A DNA stretch of 64,000 bases from Candidatus Tokpelaia sp. JSC161 (GTDB taxonomy: Bacteria; Pseudomonadota; Alphaproteobacteria; Rhizobiales; Rhizobiaceae): assembly GCA_003331105.1 (NCBI GenBank), contig QEND01000001.1, forward strand, positions 620,001 to 684,000, read 5' to 3'. Under the pieces are notes generated by a model. That model was not told the origin of the DNA. It worked only from the letters and a program-made list of their open reading frames with translations, and made no database searches. Made by a program: the position numbers and the translations under genes. Below are positions 1 to 9,511 of this stretch, piece by piece (positions within the stretch are counted from its first letter, which is position 1; every line of letters starts with the position of its first letter).

Positions 1-1853
1 TGAACAATGGAACCCATGCAAAAACTATTTCTGCTAATTCATTCAAAACCTTAGCTAATTTATGGCCATACATGTGGCCTTCTGATCAACCTAAACTGAA
101 ACGCAATTTTATTTTAGCTGTCATTGTCCTTGTTCTATCTAAGATCATTCTGATTTTTGTCCCTTACTTATTCGAACTTTCTACCAATGCCCTGAACAGA
201 AAATTGGAAGCATCTTTATGGCTTGAAGAAACTATTCTTGGCTCTTTTATGCTCATACTTGCTTACAATTTAGCGCGCATTCTTCAAATTGCTCTGAATC
301 AACTGCGTGATGTCCTGTTTGCTTCAGTCGGACAATATGCTGTTCGTAAACTTGCATACCGCACTTTTATTCATATGCATAAATTATCCCTCGGGTTTCA
401 TTTAGAACGCCGTACTGGTGGACTCTCCCGTATTATAGAACGTGGAACAAAAGGAATCGAAGCAATTGTCCGTTATACAATACTCAACAGCGCACCAACA
501 ATACTCGAATGTACTATCTCTACCTTTGTCATATGGTTTTCCTATGGTTGGCTTTACTTAAGCATTGTTAGTGTGACCATTGGACTTTATGTTTCCTTTA
601 CAATCATAGCAAGTAATTGGCGTCTTTCTATCCGCCGGGATATGAATGCTGCTGACACAGAAGCTAATACACGAGCAATCGATTCCTTATTAAACTTTGA
701 AACCGTCAAATATTTTAGTAACGAAGCAATAGAAGCCCTTAGATTTGATAGCTCTATGAAACGTTATGAAAATTCTGCAACCCAAATATGGGTATCACTC
801 GGGTGGCTAAATTTCGGGCAAGCAATTATTTTTAGCCTTGGGACGCTTGTGCTCATGCTGCTCTCAGCTTATGAAATCATACATCAAAAAAAAACACTTG
901 GTGATTTTGTTTTTATTAACGCTCTTCTGATTCAGCTTTCTTTCCCCCTCAATTTCATTGGTTCAATCTATCGGGAAATCAAACAAGGGTTAGCAGACCT
1001 TGAAGAAATGTTTGATCTGCTGGAAATTCCTCCAGAAATTTGTGATAAATCAGATGGAAAACATTTGAAAATCAGTGGTGCCTCTATAGGTTTTGATAAG
1101 GTAAGCTTTTCCTATGAATCAGGAAGATCCATTCTTAAAAACATCACTTTCGAAGTGCCTCCAGGAAAAAAGGTCGCGATTGTAGGTCCATCTGGGGAAG
1201 GAAAATCTACAATTTCTCGTCTCTTATTTCGCTTCTATGATGTTCAATCTGGTTCTGTTATGATTGATCACCAGGATGTCCGGGATGTAACCCAAACAAG
1301 CTTAAGAAAAGCTATTGGAATAGTCCCGCAAGATACTGTTCTCTTCAACGATACAATCGCTTATAATATTCGTTATGGTCGCTTGAACGCTAACGATCAA
1401 GAAGTGCACAACGCAGCAAACCTAGCAAAAATTAGTGAATTTATAGAAAGTCTACCCTCTGGATACAACACCATGGTCGGTGAACGTGGACTCAAACTTT
1501 CAGGCGGAGAAAAACAGAGAATCGCTATAGCCCGCACTATACTGAAATCGCCACCACTTCTTATTCTAGATGAAGCAACCTCTGCTTTAGATAGCAAGAC
1601 AGAACAAGAAATTCAGCGCGCTCTTGATATGGTAAGCCATGGACGGACGACACTCATCATAGCCCACCGTCTATCCACTATTATTCATGTTGATGAAATT
1701 CTCGTTCTAAAAAGCGGTCAATTTATTGAAAGAGGCACACATCTCGAACTGCTCAACAAAAAAGGATTCTATGCTTCAATGTGGAAACGTCAGCTTGAAG
1801 CGACCCAAGTTAAAGAAAAATTACGCGCAATAGACCATGGAGATCAACTCTGA
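1..1853 (+). CDS. ATM1-type ABC exporter, fused membrane and ATPase domains (5' partial)
   Basis: Half-size ABC exporter with an N-terminal membrane domain of about six helices and a C-terminal ATPase. Visible motifs are Walker A GPSGEGKS (nt 1184-1207), signature LSGGEKQR (about nt 1496), Walker B LLILDEATSALD and the H-loop IAHRLST. The family exports glutathione-linked sulfur species or metal conjugates from the cytoplasm. The first ATG is at 72, but the frame stays open to base 1 with family-like residues (LWPYMWPSDQP) and no start codon, so the true start lies before the window. It sits about 100 bp upstream of psd-pssA. Family assignment is firm; substrate is inferred. Confidence 0.88.
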   Translation, partial: NNGTHAKTISANSFKTLANLWPYMWPSDQPKLKRNFILAVIVLVLSKIILIFVPYLFELSTNALNRKLEASLWLEETILGSFMLILAYNLARILQIALNQLRDVLFASVGQYAVRKLAYRTFIHMHKLSLGFHLERRTGGLSRIIERGTKGIEAIVRYTILNSAPTILECTISTFVIWFSYGWLYLSIVSVTIGLYVSFTIIASNWRLSIRRDMNAADTEANTRAIDSLLNFETVKYFSNEAIEALRFDSSMKRYENSATQIWVSLGWLNFGQAIIFSLGTLVLMLLSAYEIIHQKKTLGDFVFINALLIQLSFPLNFIGSIYREIKQGLADLEEMFDLLEIPPEICDKSDGKHLKISGASIGFDKVSFSYESGRSILKNITFEVPPGKKVAIVGPSGEGKSTISRLLFRFYDVQSGSVMIDHQDVRDVTQTSLRKAIGIVPQDTVLFNDTIAYNIRYGRLNANDQEVHNAANLAKISEFIESLPSGYNTMVGERGLKLSGGEKQRIAIARTILKSPPLLILDEATSALDSKTEQEIQRALDMVSHGRTTLIIAHRLSTIIHVDEILVLKSGQFIERGTHLELLNKKGFYASMWKRQLEATQVKEKLRAIDHGDQL

Positions 1854-1896
1854 ACTTTTGTAAAGTTGTAAAGTCTTGAATAAGGGAATTAAGTCT

Positions 1897-1916
1897 AATA
1901 TGAGTCAAATCATATT
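1897..1916. repeat. Small inverted repeat upstream of psd
   Basis: AATATGA and TCATATT form a perfect 7-bp inverted repeat with a 6-nt loop, between the ABC exporter and psd. There is no T-run, so it is not an obvious terminator. It contains a GAGTC site (GANTC, the CcrM target). Function unknown. Confidence 0.25.
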
Positions 1917-1955
1917 GAGGATATATCTCATTGTGAATGAAAGCTAGGTATTTTT

Positions 1956-2675
1956 ATGAAATGTAAGCATGAAATAGTCCAATTAATAATCAACCATTCT
2001 ATGGCTGTGATAAAATCAATTCGTCAAGGGCTTCCTCCTATCCACCCAGAAGGATACCCTTTTATTGCAATTTTTTTCATTACTTCCCTGATCCTTGGTT
2101 GTATCTGGAATCCACTGTTCTGGATCGGACTTATTTTAACCCTATGGTGCCTTTCCTTTTTCCGTGATCCTGAAAGGGTATCTCCAATTAGCAAAAATCT
2201 TTTAATCAGTCCGGCAGATGGTAAAATTTGCTTTACAGGAACAGTCATCCCTCCTGAAAAATTAGGTCTTCCTCTCGTAGAAATGACACGTATATCAATA
2301 TTTATGAATATTTTTTCCTGCCATGTCAATCGCATTCCTATGAATGGTACAATCACATCAGTTTCCTATAAAACAGGCAAATTTTTTAATGCAGAACTTG
2401 AAAAAGCAAGCGAACATAACGAGTGTAACACTTTAATTATCAATACGCCACATGGAGATATAGCTGTTTTACAGACTGCTGGACTTATTGCACGCCGTAT
2501 TGTATGCTGGGCTAAAAATGGCGATTCAGTTATCGCTGGGCAGCGTTTTGGATTGATCCGTTTCGGATCGCGTCTTGACGTTTATTTCCCTAAAAATGGA
2601 AAACTACACGTCCTTACAGGTCAGAGAGCTATTGCTGGAGAAACCATTCTAGCCTCTTTTCATCTCTCCGAGTGA
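1956..2675 (+). CDS. psd: Phosphatidylserine decarboxylase proenzyme
   Basis: Makes phosphatidylethanolamine by decarboxylating phosphatidylserine at the inner membrane. The protein is the short bacterial type (239 aa from 1956). The N-terminal region IHPEGYPF precedes two hydrophobic segments, and the C-terminal RFGSR motif (Gly204-Ser205) is the self-cleavage site that forms the pyruvoyl group. An in-frame ATG at 2001 (MAVIKSIRQ) fits family N-termini better than 1956; neither has a strong Shine-Dalgarno, although AGGT precedes 1956. It is followed after 22 bp by pssA, which supplies its substrate. Confidence 0.92.
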   Translation: MKCKHEIVQLIINHSMAVIKSIRQGLPPIHPEGYPFIAIFFITSLILGCIWNPLFWIGLILTLWCLSFFRDPERVSPISKNLLISPADGKICFTGTVIPPEKLGLPLVEMTRISIFMNIFSCHVNRIPMNGTITSVSYKTGKFFNAELEKASEHNECNTLIINTPHGDIAVLQTAGLIARRIVCWAKNGDSVIAGQRFGLIRFGSRLDVYFPKNGKLHVLTGQRAIAGETILASFHLSE

Positions 2676-2697
2676 TTACAGGTAAAATGAAAGCTTT

Positions 2698-3504
2698 ATG
2701 AAAAAAAAATTTACGCTACTTAATGCAGAAAATGCACATGACAGCGCGAATATAAAGCTTCGCCAATTTATTCACCTTCGTTTTGTAATGCCGAATATCA
2801 TCACAATTATGGCTATCGTAGCTGGCCTCTCAAGTATACGTATGGCATTTGAATCCCGATTTGATGTAGCTGTGATTTTACTTTTACTTGCTGCTCTTCT
2901 TGATGGTATTGACGGTCGTATCGCCCGTGCTATTCATGGATCTTCCCATTTCGGAGAACAATTGGATTCCTTAGCCGATGCAATCAATTTCGGAGCTGTC
3001 CCAGCTTTACTCACCTATCTTTACATTCTGAAACGTATGGGAAATCTAGGCTGGCTTGCTGCCTTGATCTATAGTATAGCTTGCTGCCTACGCTTAGCTC
3101 GTTTCAATGTCATGCTCAAGAATAAAAATACTTTACAAAAATGGAAGAAAAACTATTTTATAGGTGTTCCTTCTCCTGGAGGCGGCTGTATTCTTCTTTT
3201 GCCAATTTATCTTGGCTTTCTTGGCATGCAAATTAATAACACAACCTCCACGATCTTTTGTTTGTACACAATCATTATTGCTATTCTCATGATTAGTAAT
3301 CTTCCAGTATGGAATGGAAAATCCATTCGTTTAGTCATGCGAAGAGACGCAGTCATCCCAATGCAGCTCTTTGTTGTAATCTATTGCGTTCTTCTCGTAG
3401 AATATATATGGCTCACACTGGCTATCTCAACTTTTGCATATCTCATTTTTTTGCCAATCAATAGCTATTTTTATTACAGAAGCTCACGCCTGAAACCTAA
3501 GTAG
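2698..3504 (+). CDS. pssA: CDP-diacylglycerol--serine O-phosphatidyltransferase
   Basis: Makes phosphatidylserine from CDP-diacylglycerol and serine, the step before Psd. The full CDP-alcohol phosphotransferase signature D-G-x2-A-R-x8-G-x3-D-x3-D is present (D72 G73, A76 R77, G86, D90, D94), embedded in a multi-helix membrane protein of 268 aa. Co-transcribed with psd (22-bp gap). Its last 21 bp overlap the convergent ChaC-like gene. Confidence 0.93.
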   Translation: MKKKFTLLNAENAHDSANIKLRQFIHLRFVMPNIITIMAIVAGLSSIRMAFESRFDVAVILLLLAALLDGIDGRIARAIHGSSHFGEQLDSLADAINFGAVPALLTYLYILKRMGNLGWLAALIYSIACCLRLARFNVMLKNKNTLQKWKKNYFIGVPSPGGGCILLLPIYLGFLGMQINNTTSTIFCLYTIIIAILMISNLPVWNGKSIRLVMRRDAVIPMQLFVVIYCVLLVEYIWLTLAISTFAYLIFLPINSYFYYRSSRLKPK

Positions 3505-4011
3505 CTTATGAAAAATTCTCTCAAGCAAATAATCACGCACATCAAGCCCTTGAAGATGACGTACCGTTCTTAAGACATACTCTTTGTTACTACCCGTTTT
3601 ACCTTTCGCTTTCGAAACAATTTCTGCAATCTTATCTGAATCTAGAAACCCTGCATATTGGGGATGCATAAAATCAGCAACAAAAACTAAACCTTGCACT
3701 TTCCTACCATCTTTCAAAGACAAGAGAAGAGATCTTTCTTTATAAACCCCATTGAGTTGTTCTCGTTGTATCAGATACTCATAGCTTGTTTGCGCTCTTC
3801 TCTGCGGAATATGAAATGACAACCCATCACAGACCCCACCATTAATTAACCCAAGCACTAAGCCAGGCTGCTTAGGAGTCCCTCGATAATGAAAAGAATA
3901 AATACATAAACGGCGATGATAGCCCAATAAACGTGTAGGCTGGACATCATCATAAAAAAAGCCTGGAGACCACATCAAAGATCCATAAGCGAAGACCCAG
4001 AAATCATTCAT
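3484..4011 (-). CDS. Gamma-glutamylcyclotransferase, ChaC-like
   Basis: A ChaC/GGCT-fold protein of about 175 aa, expected to cleave glutathione or gamma-glutamyl peptides to 5-oxoproline. The N-terminal VFAYGSLMW motif (residues 6-14) is the family's substrate-binding loop. The ATG at 4011 (MNDFWVFAYGSL) is preferred over the upstream ATG at 4050 because family members begin a few residues before YGSL; no clear Shine-Dalgarno precedes either. Convergent with pssA, with a 21-bp overlap. Confidence 0.82.
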   Translation of the reverse strand: MNDFWVFAYGSLMWSPGFFYDDVQPTRLLGYHRRLCIYSFHYRGTPKQPGLVLGLINGGVCDGLSFHIPQRRAQTSYEYLIQREQLNGVYKERSLLLSLKDGRKVQGLVFVADFMHPQYAGFLDSDKIAEIVSKAKGKTGSNKEYVLRTVRHLQGLDVRDYLLERIFHKLLRFQA

Positions 4012-4106
4012 ATCAAGACAGGGGGACAGAAAACGAATGCAACAAAACAATTTACCTTCTTGGATAAAATCAAAAAATTCTTTTCATAAAGAAAAATCCT
4101 ATTACT

Positions 4107-5012
4107 TTAACAATCCTGGACAGACACGCTAGCATTTCCTGCTTCAAATCTATTCCGCCGAATCGTACGGGTCCGAGTCAAAAAATCGAATAACATCTCT
4201 TCATCTCTCCAACGAATTGCACGCTGTAAGACAGCTAAATCTTCGCTAAAACGTCCAAGCATTTCTAAAATAGCATCACGATTATGTAAAAAAATATCAC
4301 GCCAGATCGTTGGATCAGAAGCCGCTAATCGAGTAAAATCTTGAAACCCGGAAGCTGAATAGCTCATTACATCAGAATGAATGACTTTCTCAAGATCACT
4401 CGCTGTTCTGATGATATTATAAGCTATCATATGAGGAACATGAGAAACGATTGCCAAGATTAAATCATGATGTTCTGGATCCATACAGTCAATTTTTGCA
4501 CCACAAGCTATCCAAAATGCACTCAGACGCTCTAGCATGGTCTGATCAGTATTTGGAAGCGGTGTTAAAATACACCAACGGTTAAAAAAAAGATCTGAAA
4601 ATCCAGCACGAGGACCTGAATGTTCAGTCCCAGCAATCGGATGCCCTGGGATAAAATGCACAGATTTTGGCAACTCGGACTGCATCTGAGAAATAACAGA
4701 AACCTTAGCAGAACCAACATCTGTCACAATAGCCCCATGTTTTAGATGAGATGCAATATCACGTGCTACTGCACCTGATACACCAATCGGTACACTAATA
4801 ACAACAAGATCAGCATCTTCTGTTGCCTCTGAGTTAATTGTTGTATAAGTATCGCCAAGGTTAAGCTCCCGTGCATCATTTAAAGTCCGGAGACTATGAG
4901 TAGCAATACTGATATGATAAGCTAAATTGTTCTTACGAATGACACGAGCTAATGATGAACCAATGAGACCTATGCCAATTAATGCAATTTTATCAAATTT
5001 CACGTTAAACAT
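4107..5012 (-). CDS. tyrA: Prephenate/arogenate dehydrogenase
   Basis: NAD(P)-dependent oxidative decarboxylation of prephenate or arogenate in tyrosine synthesis. The N-terminal dinucleotide fold shows GIGLIGSS (residues 13-20), followed by conserved PIGVSG, DVGSAK and [12 protein letters not shown] segments. At 301 aa it is the monofunctional length, without chorismate mutase or ACT domains. Its start overlaps the end of hisC by 8 bp, so the two are translationally coupled. Whether it prefers prephenate or arogenate cannot be read here. Confidence 0.88.
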   Translation of the reverse strand: MFNVKFDKIALIGIGLIGSSLARVIRKNNLAYHISIATHSLRTLNDARELNLGDTYTTINSEATEDADLVVISVPIGVSGAVARDIASHLKHGAIVTDVGSAKVSVISQMQSELPKSVHFIPGHPIAGTEHSGPRAGFSDLFFNRWCILTPLPNTDQTMLERLSAFWIACGAKIDCMDPEHHDLILAIVSHVPHMIAYNIIRTASDLEKVIHSDVMSYSASGFQDFTRLAASDPTIWRDIFLHNRDAILEMLGRFSEDLAVLQRAIRWRDEEMLFDFLTRTRTIRRNRFEAGNASVSVQDC

Positions 5013-6126
5013 GATTCTTCTTAAAAAATTCTGTCAGGACGCTAATCACTCCTCTGTTGGCTTCTCCAGTGCCAATTGTAAGACGCAAAGCATTAGGAAA
5101 TCCATAATTTCTAACACGACGTAATATATATCCTTGCCACCGGAGATATTCATCTGCCAAAGACGCATTCTTCTCTATCTCATTAGGAAAATGAAGCAAC
5201 AAAAAATTTGTCACTGATGGTGTAATTTCAAGTCCGAGATCTCTCAGCTTACGAGTTAACCATTTACGCCATACATCATTATAAATAACAGACTTTTCAA
5301 GAAATCTCTGATCACGAATTGCGGCAGAAGCAGCGGCTTGAGCCGGTGCATTCACATTAAAAGGTCCCCGTATACGCTGAACAGCATTGATAATAGGCGA
5401 TTGTGCGTACATCCAGCCAATACGTAAGCCTGCAAGCCCATAAATTTTTGAAAAAGTCCGAGTCATCACGACATTATCATGACTCGAAACCAGTTCAATC
5501 CCAGCTTTATAATTCCCTTCTCTTACATATTCAGCATAAGCCGCATCCACGACTAAAAGCACATTCTGTGGTAATGCACGACGAAGCCGATAAACCTCGT
5601 TATCAGAAATATAAGTACCAGTTGGATTGCTAGGATTAGCAATAAAAACAACGCGAGTACGAGAACTAATGGCAGAAAGAATATTATTAACACTGACTTG
5701 ACATTTTTTTTCCTTGACAACAACCGGCCTTGCACCCGCAGCCCTGATCTGTATTTCATACACACTAAAACCGTGTTCTGTTATAATAGCTTCATCACCT
5801 GATGCAAGATAAGTCTGTGCTAAAAGACCTAAGAGCTCATCAGACCCATTCCCGATCATAATATGATCAGAGATCAAATCAAACATTTCAGAAATGCTTT
5901 CTCTTAAAACATAGGCGCTACTATCAGGATAACGCTCAAGCATACCCGCGACCTTACGGTATGCTTCCACTGCAGCCTGAGGTGGTCCAAGAGGCGTTTC
6001 ATTCGAAGAAAGCTTGTAAATCTTAGCTGCCCTGACTGTACTTCCGCTTTCTCCGGGGACATAGGCACTAATATCCATAATGCCTTCTTTTGGCCTAAGA
6101 CGATTTTCTATTATATCGCTTTGCAT
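5005..6126 (-). CDS. hisC: Histidinol-phosphate / aromatic aminotransferase
   Basis: PLP-dependent class I/II aminotransferase, 373 aa. Visible landmarks are [24 protein letters not shown] (Asp194, Tyr197) and the PLP lysine in [12 protein letters not shown] (Lys227). The start at 6126 ([10 protein letters not shown]) is chosen because AGGTGA lies 5 nt upstream; an ATG at 6150 lacks this. Coupling to tyrA suggests that it also transaminates prephenate or hydroxyphenylpyruvate, as HisC homologues in such pairs can (inference). Divergent from metX. Confidence 0.88.
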   Translation of the reverse strand: MQSDIIENRLRPKEGIMDISAYVPGESGSTVRAAKIYKLSSNETPLGPPQAAVEAYRKVAGMLERYPDSSAYVLRESISEMFDLISDHIMIGNGSDELLGLLAQTYLASGDEAIITEHGFSVYEIQIRAAGARPVVVKEKKCQVSVNNILSAISSRTRVVFIANPSNPTGTYISDNEVYRLRRALPQNVLLVVDAAYAEYVREGNYKAGIELVSSHDNVVMTRTFSKIYGLAGLRIGWMYAQSPIINAVQRIRGPFNVNAPAQAAASAAIRDQRFLEKSVIYNDVWRKWLTRKLRDLGLEITPSVTNFLLLHFPNEIEKNASLADEYLRWQGYILRRVRNYGFPNALRLTIGTGEANRGVISVLTEFFKKNHV

Positions 6127-6142
6127 CACTTCACCTGATTTC

Positions 6143-6306
6143 TTGTACAATCTCTTTTAAAATAAGCTGGCTTCTCATTGAAGTCGAGAGAAATTCTTGA
6201 CTTCAGGGTATTAAGCCGACTAGAGATCACTTTCAAAATATCATAAAAGAGTAAAATAGTCTAAATTTTGAATTTGCCGCGGTTTTTCATGCAAGTACAT
6301 TGTACA
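6143..6306. promoter_or_regulatory. hisC/metX divergent control region with repeated TTGTACA
   Basis: The roughly 200-bp divergent spacer carries a palindrome TTGTACAA at 6143-6150, just upstream of hisC, and a second TTGTACA at 6300-6306, about 30 bp before metX. A paired site could be an operator, but no known regulator is recognised. I looked for SAM riboswitch core sequences and did not find them. Confidence 0.25.
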
Positions 6307-6318
6307 CATTCTCTTTTC

Positions 6319-6331
6319 AGTCGGTGCGACT
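6319..6331 (+). promoter_or_regulatory. Short hairpin immediately before the metX start
   Basis: AGTCG-GTG-CGACT is a perfect 5-bp stem with a 3-nt loop ending 3 nt before the metX ATG at 6335. It occupies the place where a Shine-Dalgarno would be, and no clear Shine-Dalgarno is visible. It could reduce translation initiation; this is inference. Confidence 0.3.
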
Positions 6332-6334
6332 AAA

Positions 6335-7534
6335 ATGAAACATGAAAACATCCATCATGCCTGCGGCAATAAGGTTTCACAGGCAATCCAGCCTGATAGT
6401 GCCGTTGCATTTTTTGGAAAAGATCAGCCGCTACAGCTTGACAGCGGAATTGTTTTATCTCCTTTTCAAATTGCCTATAAAACCTATGGAAGCCTCAATA
6501 CTCATAAAAACAATGCTATTCTCATTTGCCATCCATTAACATGTGACCAACATGTCGCTAATCCTCATCCTGTCACTGGAAAAGCAGGATGGTGGGATAG
6601 CCTTGTCGGATGCAACGGTATTTTAAATACAAATCGCTATTTTATTATCTGTTCCAACGTTATAGGCGGCTGCCTAGGCTCTACTGGTCCAGCTTCTGTC
6701 AATCCGCAAACAGGACAAGCCTATGCGCTTGATTTCCCCGTGATCACCATCGGAGACATGGTCAGAGCACAAGCGATGCTGGTCAATAAACTCGGCATTG
6801 ATACACTCTTTTCTGTCATAGGCGGTTCTATGGGAGGGATGCAAGTATTGCAATGGGCTTCAGCTTACAAAGAAAAAGTCTTTTCTGCTATTATATTAGC
6901 TAGCAGTGCACGTCATTCAGCACAAAACATCGCATTCGGAGAAATAGGACGCCAAGCTATCATGGCCGATCCTAAGTGGCAAGGTGGACGCTATATAGAC
7001 ACAGGGGAAACACCGAGTAAAGGATTAGCCGTTGCACGGATGACAGCACATATCACTTATCTTTCAGAAGGAACATTGCATCGCAAATTTGGACGCAATC
7101 TTCACGAACGTTCAGAAATCACTTTTGGTTTTGATGCTGATTTTCAAATTGAAAGTTATTTACGCCATCAGGGATTCAGTTTTGTCGAACGCTTTGATGC
7201 TAATTCTTATCTCTATTTAACACGAGCAATGGATTATTTTGATTTAGCTGCTGAACATAAAGGACGGCTCGCAAATGCCTTTCAAAACACGAAAACACGT
7301 TTTTTTATTGCTTCATTCTCTTCTGATTGGCTTTTCCCGACACATGAAAGCCGAATCATTGTTCATGCACTTAATGCAGCCGGGGCATCTGTTTCTTTTG
7401 CTGAATTTGAAACAGATAAAGGACATGATGCTTTTTTATTGCATGAACCAGTCATGGTTTCAGCTATCAAGGGTTTTTTAGAATCAGGCGCCAGGGCAAT
7501 CAGAGGACTAAGTGGTGATGGGTCTACGAGTTGA
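6335..7534 (+). CDS. metX: Homoserine O-acetyltransferase
   Basis: Alpha/beta-hydrolase-fold enzyme that activates homoserine for methionine synthesis. The nucleophile elbow is GGSMGGMQ (Ser165); the Asp of SSDWLFPT and the His of KGHDAF complete the triad. The 399-aa length suits the family. It overlaps metW by 23 bp, the usual metX-metW arrangement in proteobacteria, where MetW is needed for full MetX activity. MetX homologues can use succinyl-CoA instead of acetyl-CoA, which cannot be settled by eye. Confidence 0.92.
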   Translation: MKHENIHHACGNKVSQAIQPDSAVAFFGKDQPLQLDSGIVLSPFQIAYKTYGSLNTHKNNAILICHPLTCDQHVANPHPVTGKAGWWDSLVGCNGILNTNRYFIICSNVIGGCLGSTGPASVNPQTGQAYALDFPVITIGDMVRAQAMLVNKLGIDTLFSVIGGSMGGMQVLQWASAYKEKVFSAIILASSARHSAQNIAFGEIGRQAIMADPKWQGGRYIDTGETPSKGLAVARMTAHITYLSEGTLHRKFGRNLHERSEITFGFDADFQIESYLRHQGFSFVERFDANSYLYLTRAMDYFDLAAEHKGRLANAFQNTKTRFFIASFSSDWLFPTHESRIIVHALNAAGASVSFAEFETDKGHDAFLLHEPVMVSAIKGFLESGARAIRGLSGDGSTS

Positions 7535-8123
7535 CTTTGATGTTATTCTCTCTCTTGTCAAGGATGGAACACGAGTTTTAGATGTAGGATGCGGTGACGG
7601 AACTTTATTAGAGCTCCTTACTAAAAAACGAGGAGTTGACGGGCGAGGCCTTGAGCTATCACAACAAGGTGTTGATCAGTGTCTTGCAAAAGGACTATCC
7701 GTAGTTCAGGGAAATGCTGACAGAGAACTTGTTTATTATCCAAACGACGGGTTTGACTATGTTATATTATCGCAAACTCTGCAAGCAACCTGCAATCCAA
7801 AAAAAGTCCTAGGTGAACTTTTGCGTATCGGAAAACGTGCCGTAGTTTCTATTCCTAATTTTGGCTACTGGCGAGTCCGGGCTGCACTGCTCTTCTGTGG
7901 ACGTATGCCTGTGACAAAAGAACTATCTTACAGCTGGTACAATACACCAAATATTCATTTTTGCACAATAGCTGATTTCCTTGATATGGCTCAAGAAATA
8001 GGTGCAACAGTTGAAGAAGCAGTTGTCCTGAATCGTAATGGACAACCTCTTGCCTTTAAACTCCCTTGGAATACATTAAATCTATTTGGACAACAAGCAG
8101 TTTTTTTATTACGGCGCGTATAA
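7512..8123 (+). CDS. metW: Methionine biosynthesis protein MetW
   Basis: Small class I methyltransferase-fold protein, 203 aa, with the SAM-binding loop [13 protein letters not shown] (from residue 24). It is co-encoded with metX and overlaps its 3' end; in proteobacteria it acts as a MetX partner rather than a demonstrated methyltransferase. An alternative start is the ATG at 7518 (MGLRVDFD). Conserved segments include [16 protein letters not shown] and [11 protein letters not shown]. Confidence 0.9.
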   Translation: MVMGLRVDFDVILSLVKDGTRVLDVGCGDGTLLELLTKKRGVDGRGLELSQQGVDQCLAKGLSVVQGNADRELVYYPNDGFDYVILSQTLQATCNPKKVLGELLRIGKRAVVSIPNFGYWRVRAALLFCGRMPVTKELSYSWYNTPNIHFCTIADFLDMAQEIGATVEEAVVLNRNGQPLAFKLPWNTLNLFGQQAVFLLRRV

Positions 8124-8174
8124 AATGAAACTAAGATGAATGCAAAGAATTCAAAATTCTGACAAAAGAAGATC

Positions 8175-8201
8175 AAAAAAAATCTTAGCGGCTTTGCCTC
8201 T
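8175..8201 (-). terminator. Probable Rho-independent terminator of the DsbA-like gene
   Basis: Read on the minus strand, AGAGGC-AAA-GCCGCT forms a short GC-rich hairpin with one mismatch, followed by AAGATTTTTTTT. It lies just past the stop codon of the DsbA-like gene and faces the convergent metW. Confidence 0.45.
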
Positions 8202-8208
8202 AAAAAAA

Positions 8209-8820
8209 CTATAGCAAACTATCAATAATCTCAGATATCTTTTCAAAAGATAGTGCCCCTTCATATTTTCTGCCATTGATAAAAAATGTTGGGGTTGCTT
8301 GAACACCAAAATCATCCCTACCCCTTTGAACAACCCTATTCAAAGAATCTAACAGATTCTGGTCTTGCAAACATGCCTCAAAAGTCTTCTCCGAAAAACC
8401 AGCAAGTTTTGCAAGATTCATCAGAGGCTGCTTAGCATCTAAAACAAAAGCCCAATCAGCTTGCTTTTGAAATAAAACCTCAATTAATGAAAAATATCTC
8501 TCTTTTGGTAAACAACGAGCTAACATGAAGCCTGCAGCAGCACGAGGCTCATATATAAACTCACGAAAAATTAAGCGCACCTTACCAGTCTTAATATATT
8601 TTTCTCGAAGTTCCGGCAATGTTTTTAAATAAAAATCTGCACAATGACTACATACGAGAGAAGCATACTCAATAATAGTTACTGGAGCCGTTCTATCACC
8701 CTCCATCATATCCTTTAAGCTACTATGCTCCGTATCCCTCTCAAGTGAGAGAGCACCTGAACTTGCTCCACTGAACAAGAAACTTACGAGTACAAAAAAA
8801 ATAACTCTTTGCCTTAACAT
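8209..8820 (-). CDS. DsbA-family periplasmic thiol:disulfide protein
   Basis: Secreted thioredoxin-fold protein of about 203 aa. A signal peptide (MLRQRVIFFVLVSFLFSG) precedes the mature part, the redox centre is C57-S-H-C60 in ASLVCSHCADFY, and the cis-proline loop is ATPTFFINGRKYEG. It probably oxidises or isomerises cysteines of exported proteins. The ATG at 8820 is preferred; the upstream in-frame TTG at 8838 would add six residues before the signal peptide. It lies 3' of the DciA-like gene, an order seen in other alphaproteobacteria. Confidence 0.85.
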   Translation of the reverse strand: MLRQRVIFFVLVSFLFSGASSGALSLERDTEHSSLKDMMEGDRTAPVTIIEYASLVCSHCADFYLKTLPELREKYIKTGKVRLIFREFIYEPRAAAGFMLARCLPKERYFSLIEVLFQKQADWAFVLDAKQPLMNLAKLAGFSEKTFEACLQDQNLLDSLNRVVQRGRDDFGVQATPTFFINGRKYEGALSFEKISEIIDSLL

Positions 8821-8852
8821 AAAATCTATTTTTCCCAAAAAGAATCATTCTT

Positions 8853-9380
8853 TCATATGCCATTTTTATGAGATAGAATACTCTCTCCCAGCCTAAACAA
8901 AGAACGCCGCAAACTATCATTCCCGATTTCAGAAGTCATCTCTTTCAAAATTTTTTTTTTCTCATTGTCAAGAATTCCCTTGTTGTCTACAATTGATTTA
9001 TGAGAGGCTCGTATTATTTTTTGTTCAATTCTTATACGCGAAATAGCGAAATAGCCAAATAACATATTGACAGCCGTTACCACTTCACCAGTCTTATGCT
9101 GTAGCTTGACAGCAACACAACCTTCACAGGCAATCACTAAAATGCCTGGATCTCTCGTTTTTGCCATAGAGCGTGGCCATATAATTTTCAAAGGAAAAGT
9201 GACATCCGCCATATCAACCCCAACAATCATAGACCAATTATTCAAAATATTAAGATTCAGACCGACTCTCTTCCGTAAAAGCGGATCTATAATACACGAG
9301 GTTATTTCAGAAAAAGACTGAAATTCCTTTCTATATTTATACCCTAATTTATACCCTACAAGGTTCGTAACATGCGACAA
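8853..9380 (-). CDS. DUF721/DciA-like protein
   Basis: About 175 aa with the DUF721 pattern: NILNNWSMIVGVDMADVTFPLKI, then a KxRDPGILVIACEGCVAVKLQH segment. DUF721 includes DciA, the loader or operator of the replicative helicase in many bacteria; the alphaproteobacterial version is longer and its role is inferred. The TTG at 9380 is chosen because AAAGGGGG lies 8 nt upstream; a GTG at 9389 would fall inside that Shine-Dalgarno. Divergent from mutY. Confidence 0.72.
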   Translation of the reverse strand: MSHVTNLVGYKLGYKYRKEFQSFSEITSCIIDPLLRKRVGLNLNILNNWSMIVGVDMADVTFPLKIIWPRSMAKTRDPGILVIACEGCVAVKLQHKTGEVVTAVNMLFGYFAISRIRIEQKIIRASHKSIVDNKGILDNEKKKILKEMTSEIGNDSLRRSLFRLGESILSHKNGI

Positions 9381-9418
9381 CGAAGACACCCCCTTTCCAT
9401 TTCTATAAAAAAACTATT

Positions 9419-9443
9419 ACAAGTCATAACAAACAAGTCATAA
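9419..9443. repeat. Two direct repeats ACAAGTCATAA between dciA-like gene and mutY
   Basis: The 11-bp word ACAAGTCATAA occurs at 9419-9429 and again at 9433-9443, a 14-bp period, in the divergent spacer. It may be a binding site or a chance duplication. Confidence 0.3.
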
Positions 9444-9511
9444 AAAAAGAAAGAAACATGTAACACTCCCTAAACCCTTATCCTAGCTTTTGTTTTGTCT
9501 ATCAGTCAAAA

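Noticed and set aside
72-74. ATG at 72 as the start of the ABC exporter
   Set aside because: Family-like residues continue upstream in frame to the window edge, so the gene is 5'-truncated by the window.
6127-6334. SAM riboswitch upstream of metX
   Set aside because: The conserved SAM-II core (GTGATAAAT.GT.GCTAAA-like) is not visible; a covariance search would be needed to exclude a divergent one.
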